The notes below the pieces were generated by a model. That model was given only the letters and a program-made list of their open reading frames with translations. It was not told where the DNA came from and ran no database searches. The translations under genes and the position numbers were made by a program. A stretch of DNA of 64,000 bases from JBDSKH01 sp050245915 (GTDB lineage Bacteria > Actinomycetota > Actinomycetes > Actinomycetales > Microbacteriaceae): NCBI GenBank assembly GCA_050245915.1, contig JBFWWZ010000005.1:40261-104260 (forward strand), written 5' to 3'. How positions within the stretch are numbered: the first letter of the stretch is position 1; every line of letters begins with the position of its first letter. Of this stretch, positions 33,819-41,590 are shown piece by piece.

Positions 33819-35095
33819 GCACCACCCCCGCAACCCCGCCCCCCGCGATCGGCTCGGGGCACGAGGGTGACATCAGGGAGCAGTTCCAGGCGTACTTCCG
33901 CAACCTCCGCCAGGGGGAGATGGGCGCGCTGCCCGCGCTCGGCGGATTCCTGGTGCTCGTCATCCTGTTCGCGTTCCTCAGCGGCCAGTTCCTGACCCCG
34001 CTGAACCTCGCCAACCTGCTCACCCAGAGCGCGACCCTCATGACCCTCGCGGTCGCGCTGGTGTTCGTGATCCTCCTCGGCGAGATCGACCTCTCCGCGG
34101 GCGTCACCTCGGGCGTCGGCGCCGCCACCTTCGTGGTGCTGGTGCACAACACCGGGATGAACTGGATCGTCGCGCTGGTCATCGCGCTCGCGGTGGGTCT
34201 CGCCATCGGAACGTTCATCGGCTTCTTCGTGGCGCGGGTCGGCATCCCGTCGTTCGTCGTCACGCTGGGCCTGTTCCTCGGCTTCCAAGGGCTGCAGCTG
34301 CTGATCATCGGCCGCGGCGGCGCCTACCGGATCGAGACGCCCGAGATCAACGCGATCATGAACCGCAACCTGCCGGTCTGGCTCGGCTGGACACTGCTGG
34401 TGGTGGCCATCGTGATCGCCGTGATCATCGCCGTCGTCGACCGGCAGCGACGCGCACGTGCGGGCGTTGCGAACCGGCCGATCGCGCTGATGTTCCTGCG
34501 CCTCGGTGCGATCGCCATCGCCGGCGTCGCGTTCGTCGGCCTGCTGAGCGTCGACCGCGCCGCCAGCCGCGGCACCCTGAACGGCGTCCCGATCGCGCAC
34601 GACGAGATCATCGGCGTGCCGATCGTCGTGCCGTTCGCGATCGCCATCCTGTGGATCGGCACGTTCGTGCTCGACCGCACGCGCTTCGGCCGGCACCTGT
34701 ACGCGGTCGGCGGCAACCCCGAGGCGGCGCGCCGCGCCGGCATCCGGGTGGCGGGCATCCGGCTCGCCGCGTTCGTCGTCTGCTCGGGCCTCGCGATCGT
34801 GGCGGGCATCTTCGACGCCAGCCGCATCGGCGTCGTCACCGCGGCATCCGGAGGCCAGATCGTGCTGAGCGGCGTGGCCGCCGCGGTCGTCGGCGGCGTC
34901 TCGCTGTTCGGTGGACGCGGACGTCTCGCGCACGCCGCGATCGGCGCGCTCGTCATCGCGGTCATCGCCAACGGCCTCGGCCTGCTCGGCCTGCCGGCGG
35001 GCGTGAACTTCCTCGTCACCGGCGGCGTGCTGATCCTGGCCGCCACCATCGACGCGGTGTCGCGCAAGCGTGCCGGTGGTTCGCTGATCCGCTGA
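33815..35095 (+). CDS. CUT2 sugar ABC transporter permease
   Basis: The 426-residue protein has about ten spans, with LGEIDLSAGVTSGVGAATFV, VGGNPEAARRAGIRVAGIR and VVGGVSLFGGRGRL. A charged cytosolic loop in the middle (DRQRRARAGVANRP) and a long exported loop (RAASRGTLNGVPIAHDE) match its paralogue at 27.3-28.5 kb. The start overlaps the ATPase stop (ATGA), and a terminator follows 12 bases after the stop. It forms the channel of the second pentose/fructose-type importer. Confidence 0.9.
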   Translation: MSTTPATPPPAIGSGHEGDIREQFQAYFRNLRQGEMGALPALGGFLVLVILFAFLSGQFLTPLNLANLLTQSATLMTLAVALVFVILLGEIDLSAGVTSGVGAATFVVLVHNTGMNWIVALVIALAVGLAIGTFIGFFVARVGIPSFVVTLGLFLGFQGLQLLIIGRGGAYRIETPEINAIMNRNLPVWLGWTLLVVAIVIAVIIAVVDRQRRARAGVANRPIALMFLRLGAIAIAGVAFVGLLSVDRAASRGTLNGVPIAHDEIIGVPIVVPFAIAILWIGTFVLDRTRFGRHLYAVGGNPEAARRAGIRVAGIRLAAFVVCSGLAIVAGIFDASRIGVVTAASGGQIVLSGVAAAVVGGVSLFGGRGRLAHAAIGALVIAVIANGLGLLGLPAGVNFLVTGGVLILAATIDAVSRKRAGGSLIR

Positions 35096-35107
35096 TCACC
35101 CCGTCGG

Positions 35108-35138
35108 AAGCGCCCCGGTCTCTCCGGCCGGGGCGCTT
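35108..35138 (+). terminator. Hairpin terminator of the second importer operon
   Basis: AAGCGCCCCGG (35108-35118) pairs perfectly with CCGGGGCGCTT (35128-35138). It ends just before the -10 box of the next gene. Confidence 0.7.
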
Positions 35139-35143
35139 CTGCG

Positions 35144-35149
35144 TACTAT
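35144..35149 (+). promoter_or_regulatory. -10 hexamer TACTAT of the LacI-type araR gene
   Basis: TACTAT ends 6 bases before GTG 35156, indicating a leaderless transcript. Confidence 0.5.
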
Positions 35150-35155
35150 GCACAC

Positions 35156-36163
35156 GTGACCGAGACCGCGGCCCGCCGTTCGCCCAACATGCAAGACGTG
35201 GCCGACGTCGCGGGCGTCTCGCACCAGACGGTCAGCCGGGTGCTGAACGGCTTCGAGCGGATCCGGCCCGAGACGAGAGACCGCGTGCTCGCCGCCATCA
35301 GCCAGCTCGGCTACCGGCGCAACGCGGCCGCGCGGGTGCTCGCGACATCCCGGACCCACGCCATCGGGGTGCTCGCACCGGCGAGCAGCGACTACGGCCC
35401 GACCAGCGCCGTGCAGTCCCTGGAGCGGTCGGCGCGGGCGGTCGGCTACCACCCGCTCGTCACCACGACGGCGACCGACAGGTTGTCGGTGTCGACCTCG
35501 CTGGGGTTCCTGCTCGACCAGGCGGTCGAGGCGCTGGTCGTGATCGCGCCGCACATCCGGGTGCTGGATGCGGTGCGCGAATTGGATCTATCGCTGCCGA
35601 TCGTGACCCTGCAGTCGACCGAGCTCGGCTCGGGCACCGGCATCTCGATCGACCAGCTCGAGGGAGCCCAGATGGCGATGGCGCATCTGCTGGAGCTCGG
35701 GCACCGTCGCATCCAGCACGTCGCCGGTCCGCTGGAGTACTTCGAGGCCGCGGCCCGTCGTCACGGCTACGAGGCGTCGCTCGCCGAGGCCGGGCTCGCG
35801 CCGCTGCCGCTGTTCGTAGGCGACTGGACGTCGGAGGCCGGCTACCGCGCCGCCGCCACCATCACCCCGGAGGCCACCGCCGTGTTCTGCGGGAACGACC
35901 AGATGGCGCTGGGGCTGGTGCACGGCCTCGCCGAGCGGGGCATCCGCGTGCCGCAGGACATCAGCGTGGTCGGTTTCGACGACGTGCCCGAGGCCGCGCA
36001 CTACATGCCGCCCCTCACCACGGTGTCGCAGGATTTCGCGCGCATCGGGGAGCTCGCGGTCGAGGTGCTGCTCGACCAGATCGCGGGCGGGGAGCGCTCG
36101 CCGGTCCCGGCGATCGAGCCGGCGCTCGTGGTGCGTTCGTCGACCGCACCCCCGCGCGCGTAG
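35156..36163 (+). CDS. araR: LacI-family repressor, probable regulator of arabinose genes
   Basis: The 335-residue protein has a LacI HTH at about 12-32 (MQDVADVAGVSHQTVSRVLNG) and an effector domain with IGVLAPASSDYGPTSAVQSLE, FCGNDQMALGLVHGLAERG and DISVVGFDDVPEAAHYMPPL. It lies immediately upstream of araBDA on the same strand. Two perfect palindromes of LacI type precede araB, so it is very likely the L-arabinose repressor. It is not homologous to the AraC of E. coli or the GntR-type AraR of Bacillus. The GTG start follows the leaderless spacing. Confidence 0.82.
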   Translation: MTETAARRSPNMQDVADVAGVSHQTVSRVLNGFERIRPETRDRVLAAISQLGYRRNAAARVLATSRTHAIGVLAPASSDYGPTSAVQSLERSARAVGYHPLVTTTATDRLSVSTSLGFLLDQAVEALVVIAPHIRVLDAVRELDLSLPIVTLQSTELGSGTGISIDQLEGAQMAMAHLLELGHRRIQHVAGPLEYFEAAARRHGYEASLAEAGLAPLPLFVGDWTSEAGYRAAATITPEATAVFCGNDQMALGLVHGLAERGIRVPQDISVVGFDDVPEAAHYMPPLTTVSQDFARIGELAVEVLLDQIAGGERSPVPAIEPALVVRSSTAPPRA

Positions 36164-36192
36164 GCCATCCGGTAGCTCGCGAACCCCACACG

Positions 36193-36249
36193 CGAGCGGC
36201 CACAAAACGTGGCTCGCGTGGTCGCGGAACAACGTTTTGTGGCCGCTCG
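36193..36249. repeat. Perfect 18-base inverted repeat between araR and araB
   Basis: CGAGCGGCCACAAAACGT (36193-36210) and its exact complement (36232-36249) enclose a 21-base loop. It lacks a T-run and may be a terminator or an interspersed palindrome. It is distinct from the GGTTGAGTAGC element family. Confidence 0.75.
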
Positions 36250-36314
36250 GCGGGTGGGGGGTGGCGCAGCGGATCACGGTCGGATAACGGAACGGGCGCG
36301 GGGGAGCGCCCGAC

Positions 36315-36376
36315 TTGACGAGACCCGGTGTGTTAGCGCTAACATCACTTCAGCGCACGAGTGTTAGCGCTAACAC
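36315..36376 (+). promoter_or_regulatory. araB promoter with two AraR operators
   Basis: Two copies of the palindrome TGTTAGCGCTAACA (36331-36344 and 36362-36375) lie 31 bases apart centre to centre, about three helical turns. The second extends to 16 bases (GTG...CAC). A -35 box TTGACG (36315-36320) and a -10 box TAACAT (36340-36345) flank the first operator with a long 19-base spacer. Repression by the adjacent LacI-type protein is inferred. Confidence 0.75.
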
Positions 36377-36411
36377 AGTCCCACCGCACCCCCGGCGAAG
36401 GAGCCCCGTCG

Positions 36412-38112
36412 ATGACGACGACCGACACCCACGTGGCGAGCGCCACCGAGGCACGGCACGTCATCGGGGTCGACTTCGGAACCCTGAGCGGACGGGCCCT
36501 CGTCGTCCGGGTGAGCGATGGTGCCGAGCTCGGCACCGCGGTGCACGAGTACGCGCACGGGGTGATCGACACCGCGCTCCCCTCGACCAGCGAGCCGCTG
36601 CCGCCGGAGTGGGCGCTGCAGGTGCCGCAGGACTACGTCGACGTGCTCACGACCGCCGTGCCGGAAGCCGTGCGCGCCGCGGGCATCGACCCGGCATCCG
36701 TCATCGGCATCGCCACCGACTTCACCGCCAGCACCCCGCTCCCGGTCCTCGCCGACGGCACCCCGCTCAGCGACCTCCACCCCGACCGCAAGCACGCGTA
36801 CGTCAAGCTCTGGAAGCACCACGCCGCCCAGCCGCAGGCCGACCGCATCAACGCGGTCGCCCGCGAGCTCGGCGAGAGCTGGCTGCCGCGCTACGGCGGT
36901 TTCATCTCCAGCGAGTGGGAGTACGCCAAGGCCCTGCAGCTGCTCGAGGAGGACCCCGAGCTCTACGCCCGCATGGACCACTTCGTCGAAGCAGCCGACT
37001 GGATCGTCTGGCAGCTCTCCGGCCGGTACGTGCGCAACGCCTGCACGGCGGGCTACAAGGGCATCCTGCAGGACGGCGCCTACCCCGGCCGCGCGTTCGA
37101 GCGCGCGCTGAACCCGGCGTTCGAGGGCTTCGCCGAGACGAAGCTCGCGCACGAGGTCGGCCGCCTCGGCGCCGCCGCGGGCACCCTGACCGCGGAGGCC
37201 GCCGCCTGGACCGGCCTCCCCGAGGGCATCGCCGTCGCGGTCGGCAACGTCGACGCCCACGTCACCGCGCCGGCCGCGCGCGCCGTGGAGCCCGGCCAGA
37301 TGCTCGCGATCATGGGCACCAGCACCTGCCACGTGATGAACGGCGAGCACCTCGCCGAGGTCCCCGGCATGTGCGGCGTCGTCGACGGCGGCATCGTCGA
37401 CGGCCTGTGGGGCTACGAGGCCGGTCAGTCGGGCGTCGGCGACATCTTCGCCTGGTACGTCGCCAACCAGGTTCCCGGCCGGTACGAGCAGGATGCCGCG
37501 GCGGCCGGCACCAGCATCCACCAGTACCTGACCGACCTGGCCTTCGAAGCGCCGGTCGGAGCCCACGGCCTCGTCGCCCTCGACTGGGTGAACGGCAACC
37601 GCAGCGTGCTGGTGAACGCCGAGCTGTCCGGCCTTATCCTCGGCCAGACCCTCGCCACCCGCGCCGAAGAGGTGTACCGCGCCCTCCTGGAGTCGACGGC
37701 CTTCGGCACCCGCATGATCGTCGAGACGTTCGCCGCGAGCGGCGTCCCGGTCGCCGAGTTCGTGGTGGCCGGCGGCCTGCTCAAGAACGAGAAGCTCATG
37801 CAGTGCTATTCCGACGTGCTGCGCATGCCGATCTCGGTCATCGCCAGCGACCAGGGCCCGGCCCTCGGCTCGGCGATCCACGCGGCGGTCGCGGCAGGCG
37901 CCTACCCCGACGTCCGCGCCGCCGGCGAGGCGATGGGGCGCGTCACGAAGGCGGCGTACACCCCCGATCCCGTCGCCGCCGACGCCTACGACGCCCTCTA
38001 CGCCGAGTACAAGAACCTGCACGACCGGTTCGGCCGCGGCGGGGACGACGTCATGAAGCGCCTGAAGGCGATCCGCCGCGAGGCGCTCCGGCGTGAGGCG
38101 GTAAACGCGTGA
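36412..38112 (+). CDS. araB: Ribulokinase
   Basis: The 566-residue FGGY kinase phosphorylates L-ribulose to L-ribulose-5-phosphate with ATP. The N-terminal phosphate loop is VIGVDFGTLSGRALVV. TDFTASTPLPV and WKHHAAQPQADRIN are typical of AraB, as are VGNVDAHVTAPAARAVEPGQM, MGTSTCHVM and the C-terminal ATP site VVAGGLLKNEKLMQ. The ATG has GAAGGAG 8 bases upstream. It is the first gene of araB-araD-araA, and its stop overlaps the araD GTG by 4 bases. Confidence 0.95.
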   Translation: MTTTDTHVASATEARHVIGVDFGTLSGRALVVRVSDGAELGTAVHEYAHGVIDTALPSTSEPLPPEWALQVPQDYVDVLTTAVPEAVRAAGIDPASVIGIATDFTASTPLPVLADGTPLSDLHPDRKHAYVKLWKHHAAQPQADRINAVARELGESWLPRYGGFISSEWEYAKALQLLEEDPELYARMDHFVEAADWIVWQLSGRYVRNACTAGYKGILQDGAYPGRAFERALNPAFEGFAETKLAHEVGRLGAAAGTLTAEAAAWTGLPEGIAVAVGNVDAHVTAPAARAVEPGQMLAIMGTSTCHVMNGEHLAEVPGMCGVVDGGIVDGLWGYEAGQSGVGDIFAWYVANQVPGRYEQDAAAAGTSIHQYLTDLAFEAPVGAHGLVALDWVNGNRSVLVNAELSGLILGQTLATRAEEVYRALLESTAFGTRMIVETFAASGVPVAEFVVAGGLLKNEKLMQCYSDVLRMPISVIASDQGPALGSAIHAAVAAGAYPDVRAAGEAMGRVTKAAYTPDPVAADAYDALYAEYKNLHDRFGRGGDDVMKRLKAIRREALRREAVNA

Positions 38113-38780
38113 GCCACGATGCGATCCGCGCCGACCTTGTCGTCCAGCACGCGACGCTGGTGCGCTACGGCCTGGTGGTCTGGACCGGCGGCAACGTCAG
38201 CGCCCGGGTTCCCGGAGAGGACCTCTTCCTCATCAAGCCGTCGGGCGTGGACTACGACGACCTCGGCGCCGGCGACATGATCCTCTGCGATCTCGACGGG
38301 AACGTGGTAGAGGGCTCGCGCGTCCCGAGCTCCGACACGGCCGCGCACGCCTACGTGTACCGCAACATGCCGCACGTCGGCGGGGTCGTGCACACCCATT
38401 CGACCTACGCCACCGCCTGGGCCGCGCGCGCCGAGGCGATCCCGTGCGTGCTCACCGCGATGGCCGACGAGTTCGGCGGAGACATCCCGGTCGGCCCGTT
38501 CGCCATCATCGGCGACGACTCGATCGGCAGGGGCATCGTCGACACCCTCACCGGGCACCGGTCGCGCGCCGTGCTGATGCGCAACCACGGACCGTTCACG
38601 ATCGGCCGCGACGCCCGCGACGCCGTGAAGGCCGCGGTCATGCTCGAGGACGTCGCGCGCACCGTGCACATCAGCCGCGAACTCGGGATGCCGGTGCCGC
38701 TTCCGCAGGACGCCATCGACACCCTCTTCGACCGTTACCAGAACGTCTATGGCCAGGCCCCGCAAGGAGAGCTCTCGTGA
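38109..38780 (+). CDS. araD: L-ribulose-5-phosphate 4-epimerase
   Basis: The 223-residue zinc-dependent class II aldolase/epimerase converts L-ribulose-5-phosphate to D-xylulose-5-phosphate. Residues align with E. coli AraD even in numbering: D76, the zinc ligands H95 and H97 in VVHTHSTY, and D120. The third zinc ligand is H160 in MRNHGPF. The phosphate-binding TGGNVSAR is near 26-33. GTG start and stop overlap both neighbours by 4 bases, so translation is coupled through the operon. Confidence 0.95.
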   Translation: MSHDAIRADLVVQHATLVRYGLVVWTGGNVSARVPGEDLFLIKPSGVDYDDLGAGDMILCDLDGNVVEGSRVPSSDTAAHAYVYRNMPHVGGVVHTHSTYATAWAARAEAIPCVLTAMADEFGGDIPVGPFAIIGDDSIGRGIVDTLTGHRSRAVLMRNHGPFTIGRDARDAVKAAVMLEDVARTVHISRELGMPVPLPQDAIDTLFDRYQNVYGQAPQGELS

Positions 38781-40294
38781 CCTCGATCGTCCCCGACCTG
38801 AAGACCTTCGAGGTCTGGTTCCTCACCGGCAGCCAGGGGCTGTACGGCGAGGAGACCCTGCGCCAGGTCGCGAGCCAGTCGCAGGAGGTCGCGGCCGCGC
38901 TGGGCGCCGCCGGCGACATCCCGGTCACCGTCGTCTGGAAGCCGGTCCTGACCGACAGCGATGCGATCCGCCGTGCGGTGCTCGACGCGAACGCCGACGA
39001 CCGGGTCATCGGGCTGATCGCCTGGATGCACACCTTCAGCCCCGCGAAGATGTGGATCGCCGGGCTCGACGCCCTGCAGAAGCCGCTGCTGCATCTGCAC
39101 ACCCAGGCGAACGTCGAACTGCCGTGGTCGGAGATCGACTTCGACTTCATGAACCTCAACCAGGCGGCGCACGGCGACCGCGAGTTCGGCTACATCGAGA
39201 CCCGGCTCGGCGTGCCGCGCACCACGGTCGTCGGCCACGCCTCGAGCCCCGCGGTCACGGCGCGCATCGGCACCTGGACCCGTGCGGCGGCGGGGCGCGC
39301 GGCGACCCGCACCATGAAGCTCGCCCGCTTCGGCGACAACATGCGCTACGTCGCGGTCACCGAGGGAGACAAGACCGAGGCCGAGCACGTGTTCGGCGTG
39401 CAGGTGAACACCTGGGGCGTCAACGAGCTGGCGGATGCCGTGCACGCCACCGCGGACTCCGACGTCGACGCACTGGTCGCCGAGTACCTCGACCTGTACG
39501 ACGTGGTGCCCGCGCTCCGTGCCGACGGCGACCGCCACGAGTCGCTGCGCTACGGCGCGCGCATCGAGCTGGGACTGCGGTCCTTCCTCGAGGCCGGAGG
39601 GTTCAGCGCGTTCACCACGAGCTTCGAAGACCTCGGGGCGCTGAAGCAGCTCCCCGGACTCGCCGTGCAGCGCCTCATGGCCGACGGCTACGGCTTCGGC
39701 GCCGAAGGCGACTGGAAGACCGCGGTCCTCGTCCGCACCGCCGCGGTCATGGGCGCCGGCCTGCCCGGAGGCGCGAGCCTCATGGAGGACTACACCTATC
39801 ACCTGGAGCCCGGCCACGAGCTGATCCTCGGCGCGCACATGCTCGAGGTGTCGCCGTCGCTGACCACGGCGAAGCCCAGTCTCGAGATCCACCCGCTCGG
39901 CATCGGCGGCAAGGACGACCCGGTGCGCCTCGTCTTCACCGCCGACCCCGGGCCGGCCCTCGTCGTCGCGCTCAGCGACGTGCGCGACCGCTTCCGCCTG
40001 GTGGCGAACGTGGTCGAGAACGTGGCACTGCCCGCACCGCTGCCGAAGCTGCCGGTGGGTCGCGCCGTCTGGAGGCCGTCCCCCGACTTCCAGACCAGCG
40101 CGGCCGCCTGGCTCACGGCGGGCGCCGCGCACCATACCGTGATGACGACGCAGGTGGGGGTGGATGTCTTCCGCGACTTCGCGACGATGTCCGGCACCGA
40201 ACTGCTCGTCATCGACGGCGACACCACGCTGAGCGCGTTCGAGCGGGAGCTCCGCTGGAACGCGGCCTACTACCGCCTCGCGAGGGGCCTATGA
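38777..40294 (+). CDS. araA: L-arabinose isomerase
   Basis: The 505-residue enzyme interconverts L-arabinose and L-ribulose using Mn2+. Metal and catalytic residues are in place: E310 in EGDWKTA, E337 in LMEDYTYH, H354 in LGAHMLEV and H452/H453 in AAHHTVMTT. These correspond to E306, E333, H350 and H450 of E. coli. The N-terminal FEVWFLTGSQGLYGEETL is diagnostic. GTG overlaps the araD stop. A small hairpin and then the ChvE-type binding protein follow, making a catabolism-plus-uptake operon. Confidence 0.96.
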   Translation: MTSIVPDLKTFEVWFLTGSQGLYGEETLRQVASQSQEVAAALGAAGDIPVTVVWKPVLTDSDAIRRAVLDANADDRVIGLIAWMHTFSPAKMWIAGLDALQKPLLHLHTQANVELPWSEIDFDFMNLNQAAHGDREFGYIETRLGVPRTTVVGHASSPAVTARIGTWTRAAAGRAATRTMKLARFGDNMRYVAVTEGDKTEAEHVFGVQVNTWGVNELADAVHATADSDVDALVAEYLDLYDVVPALRADGDRHESLRYGARIELGLRSFLEAGGFSAFTTSFEDLGALKQLPGLAVQRLMADGYGFGAEGDWKTAVLVRTAAVMGAGLPGGASLMEDYTYHLEPGHELILGAHMLEVSPSLTTAKPSLEIHPLGIGGKDDPVRLVFTADPGPALVVALSDVRDRFRLVANVVENVALPAPLPKLPVGRAVWRPSPDFQTSAAAWLTAGAAHHTVMTTQVGVDVFRDFATMSGTELLVIDGDTTLSAFERELRWNAAYYRLARGL

Positions 40295-40306
40295 ATCCGA
40301 GTCTTG

Positions 40307-40324
40307 CCGGGGTTTGAGCCCCGG
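40307..40324 (+). terminator. Short hairpin between araA and the binding-protein gene
   Basis: CCGGGG and CCCCGG pair around TTTGAG, 12 bases after the araA stop. No T-run follows; it may be a processing or stabilising stem. Confidence 0.4.
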
Positions 40325-40391
40325 ACAGGTGTCCGACTTTCATGGACGAAGCCGGGCAAGCACCAACACCACCATCACGAAAGGAACCACA

Positions 40392-41513
40392 GTGAAGAAG
40401 AAGTCTCTTCTCGCACTCGTCGCGGCCGGCGCGATGACGCTGGGCCTCGCAGCCTGCGCGCCCGCGTCGGGCGGCGGCGACGGCGGCGGCAGCGAAGGCG
40501 GCCTCATCGGTGTCGCGATGCCGACGAAGTCGTCGGAGCGCTGGATCGCCGACGGCAACGCCCTCAAGGAGACCCTGGAGGACCAGGGCTTCACCGTCGA
40601 CCTCCAGTACGCCGAGGACGACATCCCCACCCAGGTGAGCCAGGTCGAGAACATGATCACCAAGGGCGCCAAGGCCCTGATCATCGCCGCGATCGACGGC
40701 ACCACGCTGACGAACGTGCTCCAGGAGGCTGCCGACGGCGGCATCCCGGTCATCGCGTACGACCGCCTGATCCGCGACTCGGAGAACGTCGACTACTACG
40801 CGACGTTCGACAACTTCCTCGTGGGCCAGCAGCAGGCGTGGACCCTCCTGAACGGCCTCGGTCTGACCGAGCTCGACGGCACCGCCAAGGCGGACGCCCC
40901 GGCGGGCCCGTTCAACATCGAGCTGTTCGCCGGTTCGCTCGACGACAACAACGCCTTCTTCTTCTTCAACGGCGCCATGGACGTGCTCCAGCCGCTGATC
41001 GATGACGGCACCCTCGTCGTGAAGTCGGGTCAGACCGACATCGAGCAGGCCGCCACGCTCCGCTGGGACGGCCAGGTCGCGCAGGCCCGCATGGAGAACC
41101 TGCTGACCTCGACCTACTCGGACGGCAGCAAGGTTAACGCGGTCCTGTCGCCGTACGACGGCCTGTCGCGCGGCATCATCTCCGCTCTCACCGACGCCGG
41201 CTACTCGGTCGGCGACGGCTGGCCGATCATCTCCGGCCAGGACGCGGAGGTCGACTCGGTGAAGGCGATCCTCTCCGGCGAGCAGTACGCCACCATCTTC
41301 AAGGACACGCGTGAACTCGCGAAGGTGGCGGCCGCCATGGCCATCGCCGTCCTGGGTGGCGACGAGCCGGAGATCAACGACACCGAGACGTACGACAACG
41401 GCGTCAAGGTGGTCCCCTCGTACCTGCTCCAGCCGGTGCAGGTCACGAAGGACAACGTGAAGGAAGCCCTGGTCGACACGGGCTACTGGACCGCTGACGA
41501 GATCGGCCTGTAA
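40392..41513 (+). CDS. chvE: ChvE-type multiple-sugar-binding lipoprotein
   Basis: The 373-residue lipoprotein has lipobox LAAC (Cys22). ChvE-type hallmarks are IGVAMPTKSSERWIADGNAL, VIAYDRLIRDSENVDYYATFDN, PFNIELFAGSLDDNNAFFFF and VLSPYDGLSRGIISAL. ChvE proteins bind arabinose, galactose, glucose and xylose; the ara genes upstream suggest L-arabinose. The GTG start has AAAGGAA 6 bases upstream. It is followed by a perfect 13-base hairpin and then the gguA and gguB genes. Confidence 0.92.
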   Translation: MKKKSLLALVAAGAMTLGLAACAPASGGGDGGGSEGGLIGVAMPTKSSERWIADGNALKETLEDQGFTVDLQYAEDDIPTQVSQVENMITKGAKALIIAAIDGTTLTNVLQEAADGGIPVIAYDRLIRDSENVDYYATFDNFLVGQQQAWTLLNGLGLTELDGTAKADAPAGPFNIELFAGSLDDNNAFFFFNGAMDVLQPLIDDGTLVVKSGQTDIEQAATLRWDGQVAQARMENLLTSTYSDGSKVNAVLSPYDGLSRGIISALTDAGYSVGDGWPIISGQDAEVDSVKAILSGEQYATIFKDTRELAKVAAAMAIAVLGGDEPEINDTETYDNGVKVVPSYLLQPVQVTKDNVKEALVDTGYWTADEIGL

Positions 41514-41530
41514 ACAGGTCGCATAGTCTC

Positions 41531-41561
41531 TGAGGGCGGGGAGTCCGTCTCCCCGCCCTCA
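41531..41561 (+). terminator. Perfect hairpin between chvE and gguA
   Basis: TGAGGGCGGGGAG (41531-41543) pairs with CTCCCCGCCCTCA (41549-41561) around a 5-base loop, without a T-run. It probably stabilises chvE mRNA and reduces read-through. Confidence 0.6.
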
Positions 41562-41590
41562 GGGCATGGCCAAGGAAGGTCGCACCACAC

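Noticed and set aside
40291..40317. Eight-codon frame ATGAATCC... after araA
   Set aside because: It overlaps the araA stop, lacks a ribosome site and contains half of a hairpin; no sign that it is translated as a functional peptide.
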